This document shows positions 7,967-16,244 of a DNA stretch of 49,641 bases, piece after piece. The position numbers were made by a program, and so were the translations under genes. Where the stretch lies: positions 1 through 49,641 of the IMG/VR virus record IMGVR_UViG_3300050191_000028; one strand, given 5' to 3'. The notes under the pieces are model-generated. The model searched no databases, had not been told where the DNA came from, and saw only the letters and a list, made by a program, of their open reading frames with translations. Positions within the stretch are counted from its first letter, which is position 1. Each line of letters opens with the position of its first letter. Source of the DNA: a virus.

Positions 7967-9610
7967 TTATTTAAACTGGTCTTTCGTGAGGTAGTCGGCT
8001 TCAGTAATGATCTTCGGCTCCCGAGTCCATGACATACCGGGTGGCAAATCTTCGTCATTCTCGCTCGGCTCGTCATCGAGATAGTCACTGGTGAAAGTAA
8101 CGTCCACGTATTGATGAGATTCCAAGCCTAACTCCTTAGCCCGCTGTAGTGCCATGACGACACACACTGCGGCGTCCACGTACCCGGTAGACTTCTGATT
8201 GATCTTTTGGATCCTGGGCTCTAGCGGATCCTTCACCCAGGCGTTCGCCATATGGCGAGCGAGGCGCTCGTCCCCATCATGCTCCAATAATGAGCGCTGT
8301 ATGTCCTCATAAAGGCGCTGTGTAGCCTCGATAATGAACCGGCCACGCTGAGGGAACTCGACTATGGGTAGACCTTCCTCCTGAAGTACCTCAAGGTCCG
8401 ACACCCAGAGCTTAGGGTCAGCCGCAACCTCAACCACTTGGTACATACCGGCCAGTTCTCGCAGGCGATTCATGACTGCCACTCGTGGTACTCGCCAGTT
8501 GTTGTCCTTGTATGGCTTTTCCCATAGTCCACACAATTGAACGAATGGAACCGGGCGGTCTAGCGTCACTGCAACAAGTGCTGTAGCGTCGCCATCGAAG
8601 GATCCATCGAACCCGATAACGATGCGTTCATGCGGCTCAAGATGCCCACCATCTTTAGTCGCTAACGTGGACCATACGCCTCTCGGTAGCCAGCGCTCGA
8701 TGTCCACGAGGACAACCTGATTGAAGTAGAAGCGCTTGGCTACATACTCGGGAGTCTCGGGGTCTTGGATCTCCTGGTATAGACGCTCGGGATCTACCCA
8801 GTAGGAGTCGCCTCGGGCTATTTTTATAGCCTTAGTGACCTCCTCGTGGTCTGTTAGGTCTTTAACTTCGGGCGCTTCGAGCGAGTCATACCAAACGCCG
8901 AGAACGTCCCCCTCTTGCACTGCGGTATATGTAGCCTCGGCTACCGACCCCTCACCTGGCTTATGAGCATTAGTGATCTCAAGGCTTCGTCCCGCACCGT
9001 CTCGGGCTTTACCAAGATTACGCCGGATGACTCGTGCCATCTCGATGCCCTCGTTGTTTTGGAGCCAGTGATGCGTTTCGTTGAGGACGCAGAAGCTCGG
9101 ACGGGGACCTTCAAGCGCTCTCGGGCTACTTGTGACGGCCTTGATGACACCTTTCCCACCCCTCACATATATGATCGTCTTACCCGGATCTACCTTAAAC
9201 TCTTTCTTGAACGCTGGGCTTATCATGCCAGGGAACAAGGACGTAGTGTTGCCGGTCTGTTCCTCGGACACTGCTGCTAACTGTACGAGGGGCATGGGGT
9301 GCATTGCCCCTATAGGGTTCCCCGACTCATCCCAGCCGCCAAAGCGACAAGGACCGCACGCCTCTACTAGAGAGAGTGCCGCCAACATCGGGTCCTTACC
9401 CCAGCCCTTCATACGCCTGATGACTCCACGACGGTATAGGAACCTACCGTCATCGTCTATCTCGTACCAGACGAGAACCATCTTGGCCTGTTCCTCGGTA
9501 TAGCGCCAAGGTTGGCCGGCCTCTGGCCCGTCAGGTTGCAAAATCCAGCGTGTGGACCAATCGAGGATCCCCCAACCTAGTGTTCTGTTATCAGCGGGCA
9601 ACTGATACAT
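7967..9610 (-). CDS. Terminase large subunit
   Basis: 547 residues. This is the ATP-driven packaging motor and genome nuclease. A variant Walker A lies in RRMKGWGKDP (about 65-74), and the Walker B/coupling region is SFCVLNETHHW (about 170). The C-terminal RNase H-like nuclease starts at VIGFDGSFDGDATALVAV (about 315) and has a further acidic residue in the DPKLWVSD region. The odd Walker A is shared by many actinophage terminases. Gene order is small terminase, two adhesin-like genes, then this gene. The two inserts between terminase subunits are unusual. Confidence 0.92.
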   Translation of the reverse strand: MYQLPADNRTLGWGILDWSTRWILQPDGPEAGQPWRYTEEQAKMVLVWYEIDDDGRFLYRRGVIRRMKGWGKDPMLAALSLVEACGPCRFGGWDESGNPIGAMHPMPLVQLAAVSEEQTGNTTSLFPGMISPAFKKEFKVDPGKTIIYVRGGKGVIKAVTSSPRALEGPRPSFCVLNETHHWLQNNEGIEMARVIRRNLGKARDGAGRSLEITNAHKPGEGSVAEATYTAVQEGDVLGVWYDSLEAPEVKDLTDHEEVTKAIKIARGDSYWVDPERLYQEIQDPETPEYVAKRFYFNQVVLVDIERWLPRGVWSTLATKDGGHLEPHERIVIGFDGSFDGDATALVAVTLDRPVPFVQLCGLWEKPYKDNNWRVPRVAVMNRLRELAGMYQVVEVAADPKLWVSDLEVLQEEGLPIVEFPQRGRFIIEATQRLYEDIQRSLLEHDGDERLARHMANAWVKDPLEPRIQKINQKSTGYVDAAVCVVMALQRAKELGLESHQYVDVTFTSDYLDDEPSENDEDLPPGMSWTREPKIITEADYLTKDQFK

Positions 9611-9612
9611 AG

Positions 9613-10353
9613 TTAAATCCTTACGAAGAATCCGGGTGCGCTACCAGTAGGAGGCGGGGGACCAGAGCCAAACCACTTATCATTTAGGTACGCTTCGGTG
9701 GCTTCGATTTGATCGGAAGTCAGAGTCACGTCTTGGTAGACGAGCACCTCGCCAATATATCCAATCATTGGAGAGCTAGCAGCACCCTCATATACATTAC
9801 CACCCACGTAGAAGGTTGAGGAGGCTTCGGGAGATGCGTCGCCGGTAAACTCAGTACCGTCAACACGGAGAAATGATGCGCCAGCGCCATTCACACAACC
9901 ACAAGAGAAGATGTGAGGAAGCTCATCCTGGCTATTGCCACCACTTGGATAGTCCTCACCATACTCATATAGCTGCCAATCCCCACTACCATAGCCAGTA
10001 AGTAGACCAGTAGCTTCGACCAAAGGTTGTAGCCATATCCATGTCTCTCCACCAGCAGCACTCTGAGCCACTAAGAACACATAGAAGTTACCAGCATCGC
10101 CACTTCCAAAAGCAAGATTTACTAGTGCTCCGCCACCAGTAAACTGTACCGTAGGCAACCCGCTAGCAAAGTAACCAGGGTCATTATATGAAGCGTCGCC
10201 ATTTCCAGCATGAAGAATGTTACCTTGGCCGGAGATGTCAGGCCAGTATGGTAAAGCCTGACCATCTGTAAGGGTAGGATAGTATGCATCGCCGGCAAGC
10301 TGGCTAGCGTCATACCAAGCTGCGAGGCCGGAACTAACGGGAGGCGAGGCCAT
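9613..10353 (-). CDS. LamG/concanavalin-like domain protein
   Basis: 246 residues from the ATG at 10353, which overlaps the upstream stop (TAATG). The pattern SSGLAAWYDASQL, then PDISGQGN, FYVFLVAQS and a final strand GYIGEVLVYQDVTL followed by SDQIEATEAYLNDKW is typical of LamG-type jelly-roll domains found in phage and bacterial surface proteins. It likely binds sugars or decorates the virion. It is paired with the collagen-like protein upstream, and together they look like a head or tail appendage inserted between the terminase genes. Confidence 0.72.
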   Translation of the reverse strand: MASPPVSSGLAAWYDASQLAGDAYYPTLTDGQALPYWPDISGQGNILHAGNGDASYNDPGYFASGLPTVQFTGGGALVNLAFGSGDAGNFYVFLVAQSAAGGETWIWLQPLVEATGLLTGYGSGDWQLYEYGEDYPSGGNSQDELPHIFSCGCVNGAGASFLRVDGTEFTGDASPEASSTFYVGGNVYEGAASSPMIGYIGEVLVYQDVTLTSDQIEATEAYLNDKWFGSGPPPPTGSAPGFFVRI

Positions 10354-10916
10354 TATGCGACGCCCAAACAACGCCACTTAGAGGTAGCGGCATTCCATAG
10401 GAAGGTCACATCGAGGCGTGCCGTAGTTACCGTAGTACTTGGTAGTGCTTGTGTCGAAGACTCAAATGAGGATCCCCACGTAATAGCGACAGCCGCGGTG
10501 CCGGTGATGGATACCTCTAGAGTGTCACCCTTTGCCGGAGTACCAGTGACGGTAAACCCAGTAATGGTAGCGCTCTGGCCGGTAATCTCGACCACGTTAT
10601 AGGTGTCGGTATCAACTGCTGGCGTAGCCGAGTTAGCCGATAGGGATAGAACGGCAGGAGTAAACCCGGCGCCTGAGGCACCAGTTGCGCCAGCGCCCGT
10701 AGCGCCGGTTGCACCAGTGGCGCCAACACTACCGCCGCCGCCGCCACCCGGAGTAGCTACCCATGCTGAGCCGTTCCACCGGTACGTATTGCCATCCGCC
10801 GTAACAGCATAGGCCGGTAGGTCGGAGGGAAACTCCAAGCCGGCCTGTGTTGCGGCGGTGTACTGATAGAGTATATCGTTTCCATTCTTACCTGAGATTA
10901 CAGCAGAACCTGCCAT
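10353..10916 (-). CDS. Collagen-like virion appendage protein
   Basis: 187 residues. The N-terminal ~60 residues form a small beta domain ending in the TYRWNGSAWV motif common in phage fibres. A poly-Gly stretch and about eight Gly-x-y triplets ([18 protein letters not shown]) follow at 78-102. The C-terminal beta-rich head ends in FLWNAATSKWRCLGVA. Such proteins trimerise as short fibres. Start and stop overlap both neighbours by one base. Confidence 0.68.
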   Translation of the reverse strand: MAGSAVISGKNGNDILYQYTAATQAGLEFPSDLPAYAVTADGNTYRWNGSAWVATPGGGGGGSVGATGATGATGAGATGASGAGFTPAVLSLSANSATPAVDTDTYNVVEITGQSATITGFTVTGTPAKGDTLEVSITGTAAVAITWGSSFESSTQALPSTTVTTARLDVTFLWNAATSKWRCLGVA

Positions 10917-11353
10917 TAACTGGCCTCCTTGATCCTTCGATAGTCGTCCATAATAGCGATCTTTGTACCCTGCTCAGTGTCAGCCGCAGCCAACTCTATG
11001 CGAAGCCGGCGCCTGTCTCCTTCGGTAACGCCCAGCCTCGCCAACTCGTCCAAGCACTTATTGACTGCGCTGAAAGATATCAGACCAGTCATATGGTTTT
11101 CACTGAGGAGCGCCGTGTTCAGTGTGTCGAGAATAATGAAACCGAACGCCCAGTCAGACGCCTTGTAATATTGGGCCATTCCCGAGTCTGCGAGAGCCTC
11201 CCATAGCCGAATGACAGCGGCCGTCCACCCTACCTTTGCCGGGTAGGGCAGTGCGACCTTAACGTCTTCCGTTTGCTCGATCTCGGCCTTATGATTCCTG
11301 CGCCGTGTAGTGTCTGACCTACCGGGTATAGGCCCTCTCGTGGCTACTGTCAT
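10916..11353 (-). CDS. Terminase small subunit
   Basis: 145 residues. The N-terminus TRGPIPGRSDTTRRRNHK is the GPIPKRS-RRR-N signature of actinophage small terminases (P27-like). It is followed by a helical body with RRRLRIELAAA near residue 115. The protein recognises phage DNA and hands it to the large subunit. It follows the Pup gene with a one-base ATG/stop overlap and precedes the fibre genes and large terminase. Confidence 0.82.
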   Translation of the reverse strand: MTVATRGPIPGRSDTTRRRNHKAEIEQTEDVKVALPYPAKVGWTAAVIRLWEALADSGMAQYYKASDWAFGFIILDTLNTALLSENHMTGLISFSAVNKCLDELARLGVTEGDRRRLRIELAAADTEQGTKIAIMDDYRRIKEAS

Positions 11354-11550
11354 TACTCTCCACCCACCTGTCTGTACTCCATTGCTAATACCTCAGACCC
11401 CTCAAGTACCGTGTCGATCTCATCGAGGAGATCATCCGTAAACTGCAGCAGTGCCGAGGCATCTGGTGCCCGTTCTGATATTGCAAGTGCAGCAGTATCC
11501 ACGTCGTGAGTGTTACCGGACTCCTGTTGTTCCTTTGATACTTGCTCCAT
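11353..11550 (-). CDS. pup: Pup-like protein (prokaryotic ubiquitin-like modifier)
   Basis: From the ATG at 11550 the product is 65 residues, the length of bacterial Pup. The C-terminal half, TDDLLDEIDTVLEGSEVL followed by AMEYRQVGGE, aligns closely with the mycobacterial Pup end (TDDLLDEIDDVLEENAED... GGQ). It ends in Gly-Gly-Glu, the form that the ligase PafA attaches directly to lysines. The N-terminal half is polar and disordered, as in Pup. In the host, Pup marks proteins for the Mpa/ARC-proteasome; the helix here is the part that binds the ATPase coiled coil. The gene is translationally linked to small terminase. A longer reading from 11637 is possible but would overlap the zinc ribbon gene almost entirely. 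Confidence 0.85.
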   Translation of the reverse strand: MEQVSKEQQESGNTHDVDTAALAISERAPDASALLQFTDDLLDEIDTVLEGSEVLAMEYRQVGGE

Positions 11551-11659
11551 TTGCTGGTGCCCCCTCACAACACGATTCCTTGAGCCCACACTCGGGACAG
11601 CGCCAGTGACTTTTGATGGCGTCGTATACATGGTCACACAAGTCGCACGCCCGGATCAT
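11513..11659 (-). CDS. Zinc ribbon microprotein
   Basis: 48 residues from an ATG at 11659 with AGGAGAGG five bases upstream. Two Cys pairs (CDLC near residue 5 and CPEC near 21) plus a CC pair near 29 form a likely zinc ribbon. It overlaps the Pup start by 38 bases in another frame, and its strong ribosome site may supply ribosomes to Pup by coupling. It is the first gene of the terminase operon. No specific function is recognised. Confidence 0.6.
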   Translation of the reverse strand: MIRACDLCDHVYDAIKSHWRCPECGLKESCCEGAPANGASIKGTTGVR

Positions 11660-11830
11660 TGGCCTCTCCTATCTGAGTGTCAAACAAAGCTCTATGGTAT
11701 CCAAACTAGATACAAACAATACCTTCTATGGTCTGTCCCCGGCCAGGCCCGCCAGGAGAGGACTGGCAGCGGCTTGACCAGGGGGAACTGCATAAGTACG
11801 CAGGTCGTCGCACGAAACCCTCCCAAATAT

Positions 11831-11851
11831 GGCCTCTGACCAGGACTTATG
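11831..11851 (-). promoter_or_regulatory. Repeated 17-base operator-like site
   Basis: On the minus strand this reads CATAAGTCCTGGTCAGAGG. The same string occurs with one or two changes at 37594-37611 and 37691-37710 upstream of the ncRNA promoter. The spread between two control regions suggests a protein-binding site, with unknown partner. Confidence 0.4.
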
Positions 11852-12047
11852 CTACTCGTAACCTATATGATTATAGGACCCCTATATCACGTACAAGTTT
11901 GCTGCAGCAGCGGGCGTTAGAATCGCAACGGCGCCATAGGGGGTCGCATGGCCCCCCATCAGTATTCTATACAGATATATAGCACACATAGATATAGGTT
12001 AATCGAGGTACTATCTATAGAACATAATGGTATTCTATAGATGGTAT

Positions 12048-12265
12048 CATGGTGACCATCCATAGGGTGGTAGCATGGTGACCATCTAGAATCTATACAG
12101 AACATCACAGAATATCATGCGAGAAAGGCCTTATATAATAAGGGTTATCTCATGTTGTGTCACAACACTACACAATATATAGTGTGTATGAATGTACAAG
12201 TCTTATATAATAAGGTGTTTGTGTAGGGTGGTAGCATGGTGACCAATCTACTAGATGGTGACCAT
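12048..12265. repeat. Four iterons ATGGTGACCAT
   Basis: The 11-base string ATGGTGACCA(T) occurs at about 12049, 12075, 12236 and 12255. Three copies are preceded by a TAGC or ATC string, and two by GGGTGGTAGC. Spacing is irregular. Iterons in an AT-rich non-coding stretch are typical of phage origins, but no initiator is identified. Confidence 0.45.
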
Positions 12266-12310
12266 GCACTATAGTTACCATGGCTGTATGACTATATGTA
12301 TTGGCAATAT

Positions 12311-12457
<147 letters not shown>

Positions 12458-12484
12458 CGTTTGTTGACATTCAATATGTCAATA

Positions 12485-12503
12485 TGTGTGTGTGTGTGTG
12501 TGT
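12485..12503. repeat. TG microsatellite, inverted partner of CA tract
   Basis: About nine TG units, 30 bases after the end of the CA tract, in inverted relation to it. The intervening bases include TTGACATTCAATATGTCAA, itself a near-perfect inverted repeat (TTGACAT/ATGTCAA). Confidence 0.75.
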
Positions 12504-12601
12504 ACACAATGACCATATATCATATGATCATTCTCATAACCAGGTGGATCATCCACCGCTAGACTATACAGGTAGATTTGCTCACCGCTAGAAACACCGT
12601 A

Positions 12602-13480
12602 TTATATAAGGCCTTTCTGTGCCCGTAAGGTCGCTCTAGCATTACCGATGTTTTTAAGGTCGTCTAGCATGGCAGATTTATTGAGATTTGCTACGGCGTC
12701 GTGACCGCACTCAATAAACCATTGTGGAATGACGACGATTGCCTGCACACCGTAGGTTTTCCAAAAGTCCAAATCTAGCTCGGTTTCGTCGGCCCAAGTG
12801 ACAATATCTAGCAGATTTGTCGTAGGACTGACTTTTGCCTTCAAAACATTGATATTTCCGTTCGCAGCGATGCAATGTCCGCCAATAGAAGGACCGGAAA
12901 TGTCGCCCCAAACTTGGTGATTTGCAAACTCGGTTTCGGCAGATTGTGGAAGTGCAACTGCCAAATAAAGCGCTCCGAAGTTGTAAAGGACAGTCTTCAT
13001 AAGCTCAAAGTCGGAAATATCGACCGAAGCTGCGCCGGCGATTTGGAAGTTTAGCGCATTTGGGCTAGAACAGTACTCGATGACTTGCGAGAGCTGCAAT
13101 CCAGTGTCAGGTCCGCCAGTGAGGCCACGATAGACAGAATGTGTCACCGAATCGCCAACATACTGATAATCGACCTTGGCAAGCTGTGCCTGGATCTGTG
13201 CGACGTGAATAATGCCGGCAATCGTGCAATCGCCCTCGTCTTGATTGCAAGCCATCGGATAATCGATATTATCGCCATAACCAAAGGGCTTTGTAGGTGC
13301 TGACAGTCCTTTGACACTATCTACAAAGTAAGATTCTATAGGTTTAAACAGGTCAAACTCTTCAAAGAGAAGACCTCGTTTGCCAGTAGGACGTAGGAAC
13401 CTCTCGACATTCTCCACCGCATGCTCTATATCTAAGCCAACACTCTTGGCCCATGCTAAGTTGTCTGATGCTTTAACCAT
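12602..13480 (-). CDS. Papain-like cysteine peptidase
   Basis: 292 residues. EGDCTIAGIIHVAQ near residues 83-95 carries the candidate nucleophile Cys85 in a C1/C39-like context. IGGHCIAANG near 199-208 gives His202, and a VTWADE segment near 228-232 fits the third-residue/Trp region. A central GGPDTGLQLSQVI loop is typical of papain-like folds. The gene has visibly lower GC and different codon choice (many AAA, TTT, GAT, TTG) from its neighbours, which suggests a recent arrival. It overlaps the HNH gene by one base and borders the AT-rich repeat region. It may process virion proteins or attack the host; this is not decided. Confidence 0.65.
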   Translation of the reverse strand: MVKASDNLAWAKSVGLDIEHAVENVERFLRPTGKRGLLFEEFDLFKPIESYFVDSVKGLSAPTKPFGYGDNIDYPMACNQDEGDCTIAGIIHVAQIQAQLAKVDYQYVGDSVTHSVYRGLTGGPDTGLQLSQVIEYCSSPNALNFQIAGAASVDISDFELMKTVLYNFGALYLAVALPQSAETEFANHQVWGDISGPSIGGHCIAANGNINVLKAKVSPTTNLLDIVTWADETELDLDFWKTYGVQAIVVIPQWFIECGHDAVANLNKSAMLDDLKNIGNARATLRAQKGLI

Positions 13481-13746
13481 TAGCTAATGCCCTTTCGACT
13501 GTTACACAAACTGTGCGCTGCTGCTAAGTTACTGTCATCGTTACTGCCACCGTTGTATCTAGCTATAACATGATCGACACTCATGGCGCCAGGTCCACCG
13601 CAAAGGTAGCAAGTGTAGTTATCTCGGATGAGTATGCGTAATCTAGTCTCTCGCCACTCTCTTGTATCTAGGTTAGGTTGCGATGGGCACCTATCGCCAT
13701 AATGATGTATTGTGCCACACCTACAACTACGAGGTAATCTAGACAC
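13480..13746 (-). CDS. HNH endonuclease
   Basis: 88 residues. Two zinc-binding Cys pairs (CYLCG near 45; the second Cys of the HNH unit in HSLCNSRKG near 80) frame the core SVDHVIARYNGGSNDDSNL, with His and Asn residues at expected positions. Phages with HK97-type packaging often carry such an HNH protein next to the terminase, where it supports DNA cleavage. Here the packaging link is supported by the same strand and proximity, though the repeat region and peptidase gene intervene. Confidence 0.85.
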   Translation of the reverse strand: MSRLPRSCRCGTIHHYGDRCPSQPNLDTREWRETRLRILIRDNYTCYLCGGPGAMSVDHVIARYNGGSNDDSNLAAAHSLCNSRKGIS

Positions 13747-13939
13747 TAAGCGCTACCGCTAACCTTCTATTACGACTATACTCGCAAGACTCGCATCGTA
13801 TGGTTCCCAAAACAGCCACAATGTCTACACAATCAAAGCATAAACGTCTAGCCTTTGAATCATACGCTAAAGCATCACGTTCTATTTGTATTGGCAGTCT
13901 AGCGTTGTCATCCCATTTTGCATCGAGTGGCCTAAACAC
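13739..13939 (-). CDS. Four-cysteine zinc-binding protein
   Basis: 66 residues with CFDC near 34 and CESC near 49, a likely zinc ribbon. It overlaps both neighbours by eight bases within the three-gene leftward operon that leads into the HNH gene. No further function can be read. Confidence 0.6.
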   Translation of the reverse strand: MFRPLDAKWDDNARLPIQIERDALAYDSKARRLCFDCVDIVAVLGTIRCESCEYSRNRRLAVALSV

Positions 13940-14351
13940 TTTGTTTACGCTTCTGTGCTAGGAAATCGCCGTGTGACTGCCATCTGCATTTGCCATTATC
14001 TGACTTATACTCCTTCAAACACTCAGCGCATAGTCCTTTGATAGGCCGAGGTAATGCCGGTTCTCCGCACGCCATACAATCCTCTATTGTACTGCTGCGG
14101 CCCTTAGCAGGAGTTGTGTCAAGTAAATGGGCACAAACGTTAACGGCGTTTAACAGGGCGTGCGCTGCTTTATCTAGCTGTTCGCACACTCCTACCTGTA
14201 CTGAATGGTGGTAAGGATCCGGGTCACGAGTGTTGTTGGGCTCGATGTCACGAGCTAGAATCTCCAATAAATCATTATCCTGTATGCGCACTGCCAGCCG
14301 GCGCACCTTGCGCAGGTTGTCTAGTGCTGCCTGCCTCTCGTATGGTTTCAT
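13932..14351 (-). CDS. Helical protein with zinc-binding tail
   Basis: 139 residues. The first 85 are helical (QAALDNLRKVRRLAVRIQDN, then QLDKAAHALLNAVNVCAHLL). The tail has CMACG near 96 and CAEC near 110, a likely zinc finger. It is the first gene behind the leftward promoter at 14376-14405, with AGGAGG spaced nine bases from the ATG. A DNA-binding role is plausible but unproven. Confidence 0.6.
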   Translation of the reverse strand: MKPYERQAALDNLRKVRRLAVRIQDNDLLEILARDIEPNNTRDPDPYHHSVQVGVCEQLDKAAHALLNAVNVCAHLLDTTPAKGRSSTIEDCMACGEPALPRPIKGLCAECLKEYKSDNGKCRWQSHGDFLAQKRKQSV

Positions 14352-14375
14352 GCGGGCATACCTCCTACATACAAC

Positions 14376-14405
14376 AGGGTATCATACTCCATACACTTTT
14401 GTCCA
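14376..14405 (-). promoter_or_regulatory. Phage promoter, leftward
   Basis: Minus strand: -35 TGGACA (preceded by T), an 18-base spacer, -10 TACCCT, then GTTGT and AGGAGG. It drives the 14351-12602 gene group. Confidence 0.75.
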
Positions 14406-14767
14406 ACAGTTTGCCACCGCTAGCATATATTCACTGTTCGTGCCATATTCACCGTCATTGTGAAGATTGAAGATGAGAACACCCTGCTCACAGAGTTATT
14501 GCCGAGTTACTGACAGTTCTTACGGCATCCGACCTGCGCAAACACCTTCCCATTAGCTACCAACTCGGTATAAATAACCCAAATCTGCCAGATTGGGCCT
14601 CTCAGTCGCCAAAAAACCCCCTTATATAAATTAGAGTATATATATATATATAAGGGTATATATATCTCTATCATTTTCTTTCGTTTAACAAAAACGCAGG
14701 CGGTGGTCCGGACAAACTGGCTCTGGAAGTGACGAGGAAGTGGCACCAAAGTGACGCCAGCCCCGAC

Positions 14768-14796
14768 TTGACAGATCGGCCCGTTGTCGATACCCT
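14768..14796 (+). promoter_or_regulatory. Phage promoter, rightward early
   Basis: A perfect -35 TTGACA, 17-base spacer, -10 TACCCT and GTTGTTT downstream. It opens the rightward early/replication block. Confidence 0.8.
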
Positions 14797-14833
14797 GTTG
14801 TTTAGAGAGCACCACCGACCCGAGAGGATCCAG

Positions 14834-15073
14834 ATGGCAAACATTAGGTGGGCGAGAGGTCGCCGAGGTCACGGTCCGTACCGCTGCTTCAGCTGTTTGT
14901 TTGCACCAGTACCTAAGAACAAACCATGTTTAAACTGTGGATCACTTAAACGTGAGCCCTATATAAAAGCTGACCGCTATGCTAATGCTAAAACTGTCGA
15001 TAGAGGTGACAACAAACGCAGGTGCCGTGCAGGACCAGGATGCCCAATATGTAAGGAGTTAGATGATGCTTAA
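14834..15073 (+). CDS. Zinc-ribbon protein, first early gene
   Basis: 79 residues from the ATG at 14834 (GAGAGGA upstream). Cys pairs CFSC near 19 and CLNC near 33 and a distal CPIC near 72 indicate one or two zinc sites. The N-terminus is basic (MANIRWARGRRGHG). Position directly behind the early promoter suggests a regulator or RNA-binding helper. It overlaps the RNA ligase start by 11 bases. Confidence 0.65.
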   Translation: MANIRWARGRRGHGPYRCFSCLFAPVPKNKPCLNCGSLKREPYIKADRYANAKTVDRGDNKRRCRAGPGCPICKELDDA

Positions 15074-15890
15074 TTTCCCCGAGTACCATAAGATACAAGG
15101 CTTGTATAAGCGTGACGATAAAGGTAACTTCATACTCGGTGACTATAGCTTAGATTGCTTTAGATACCTAGAAAATAGTGTATGGCAGTGGACCGAGAAG
15201 GTAGACGGCACTAACATACGCATATACATAGACCCTAAGGTAGAGGCACAAGAGCTAAGCGATAACATTAGTCCACCCTTTATAGTTGAGCCAGAGATAA
15301 CTATTGGCGGTCATCATAACAATAGTCAGATACCACCAATACTTAAGTTCAACCTAGACGTTATATTCGGGCCTGATAACTTCGACCGCATGCAAGATAC
15401 ACTAGAAGGTCCTGTCGTTCTATACGGTGAGGGGTTTGGTGGTAAGATACAGAGCGGCCATGGCATTTATGGTTATCCTCTTGAGCCTAGCTTCATACTG
15501 TTTGATGTATGGGTGCCAGACTCACGCAATCGTATCGGCGGATACTGGCTCGACTATGACAGCGTAAGCGAGATTGCCATTGGGCTTAATATACCTCAAG
15601 TCCCCACCGCTACCGTTAATGGTAGTGTCATTGGACTGGCAACACTTAAGCAGGCCGTGTATGACGTTAGATACCATGGTATTCCTAGCTTGTGCGGTCG
15701 TGCTGGTGCTCAGGCTGAAGGTATAGTAGGTACACCTAAGGTGCCACTATTCGATAGGAGAGGTCGCCGCATTATCACCAAGCTAAAGGCTAAGGACTTC
15801 GATTTTCTTAAGGGAGATACTACATACACCGTAGATACAAACGGCCCGCCATTTGACAAAAGAGCCGAGGTACGATACCCTGTTGTTTAG
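15063..15890 (+). CDS. RNA ligase (Rnl2-like nucleotidyltransferase)
   Basis: 275 residues. Nucleotidyltransferase motifs run in order: I, EKVDGTNIRIY with the adenylated Lys46; III, LYGEGFGG near 122; IIIa, FILFDVW near 145; IV, AEGIVG near 222; V, IITKLKAKDF near 239. This is the set of ATP-dependent RNA ligases that seal 3'-OH/5'-phosphate nicks and, in T4, repair cleaved tRNA. No kinase-phosphatase partner is seen in the window. This matters because the hammerheads downstream would leave 5'-OH and cyclic-phosphate ends that such a ligase cannot join alone. Confidence 0.85.
   Translation: MMLNFPEYHKIQGLYKRDDKGNFILGDYSLDCFRYLENSVWQWTEKVDGTNIRIYIDPKVEAQELSDNISPPFIVEPEITIGGHHNNSQIPPILKFNLDVIFGPDNFDRMQDTLEGPVVLYGEGFGGKIQSGHGIYGYPLEPSFILFDVWVPDSRNRIGGYWLDYDSVSEIAIGLNIPQVPTATVNGSVIGLATLKQAVYDVRYHGIPSLCGRAGAQAEGIVGTPKVPLFDRRGRRIITKLKAKDFDFLKGDTTYTVDTNGPPFDKRAEVRYPVV
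15853..15881 (+). promoter_or_regulatory. Phage promoter inside RNA ligase 3' end
   Basis: TTGACA, 17-base spacer, TACCCT and GTTGTTT, followed by GAGGAGG and the ATG at 15904. It overlaps the last codons and stop of the ligase gene. Confidence 0.78.
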
Positions 15891-15903
15891 AGGAGGAAAC
15901 AGC

Positions 15904-16242
15904 ATGTCGAACGCCCTACCGCACTACGATTCAGCCATTGACGCCATTTGGTCACGAGACCCGGGGCCCACACAAGACGACCGGCTCACGTCACCGAAGC
16001 AGCTGGCAGCTGCTAACGCTGCACTGACACAATACCCTGACGATATACATAGGTTGGGTGCTGTCGTGAAAGCCTTATTCTACGGGTCAAACATAATGGT
16101 AGAGCATGACGCAAGCGTAACCGCTAAGGATTACTATCAGGGATGCATACTTGTATTGGTAGCTGAAGGTGTAGATAAGGACAAACTCATTCAGGCTGCC
16201 GAGATGTTGTACGCAATCGATATCGCCATTAGGGAGGCATAA
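15904..16242 (+). CDS. Hypothetical helical protein
   Basis: 112 residues from the ATG at 15904, chosen because the GAGGAGG site lies nine bases upstream and the phage promoter just before that. It is mostly helical (SPKQLAAANAALTQYP; KDKLIQAAEMLYAIDIAIREA), acidic, and has a single Cys. No family is recognised. Being first behind a strong promoter, it is probably abundant early in infection. Confidence 0.7.
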   Translation: MSNALPHYDSAIDAIWSRDPGPTQDDRLTSPKQLAAANAALTQYPDDIHRLGAVVKALFYGSNIMVEHDASVTAKDYYQGCILVLVAEGVDKDKLIQAAEMLYAIDIAIREA

Positions 16243-16244
16243 GA

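Larger units (their letters stand above)
14352..14833. other. Divergent control region
   Basis: Between the leftward late genes and the rightward early genes. It holds opposing phage promoters at 14376-14405 (minus) and 14768-14796 (plus). It also holds a palindrome of the type CCCAAATCTG-CCAGATTGGG near 14579-14598, and an AT-rich TATATA stretch (about 14630-14670) with CTTATATA/TATATAAG arms. No gene is seen. The palindrome is a good operator candidate. Confidence 0.55.

Noticed and set aside
11728-11982. 84-codon rightward frame in the repeat region
   Set aside because: Opposite to the local operon, odd composition and no start signal. Part of it is the operator-like repeat on the other strand.
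14507-14872. 121-codon leftward frame across the divergent control region
   Set aside because: It crosses a strong opposing promoter and AT-rich repeats, has no ribosome site, and overlaps the start of a well-supported rightward gene.
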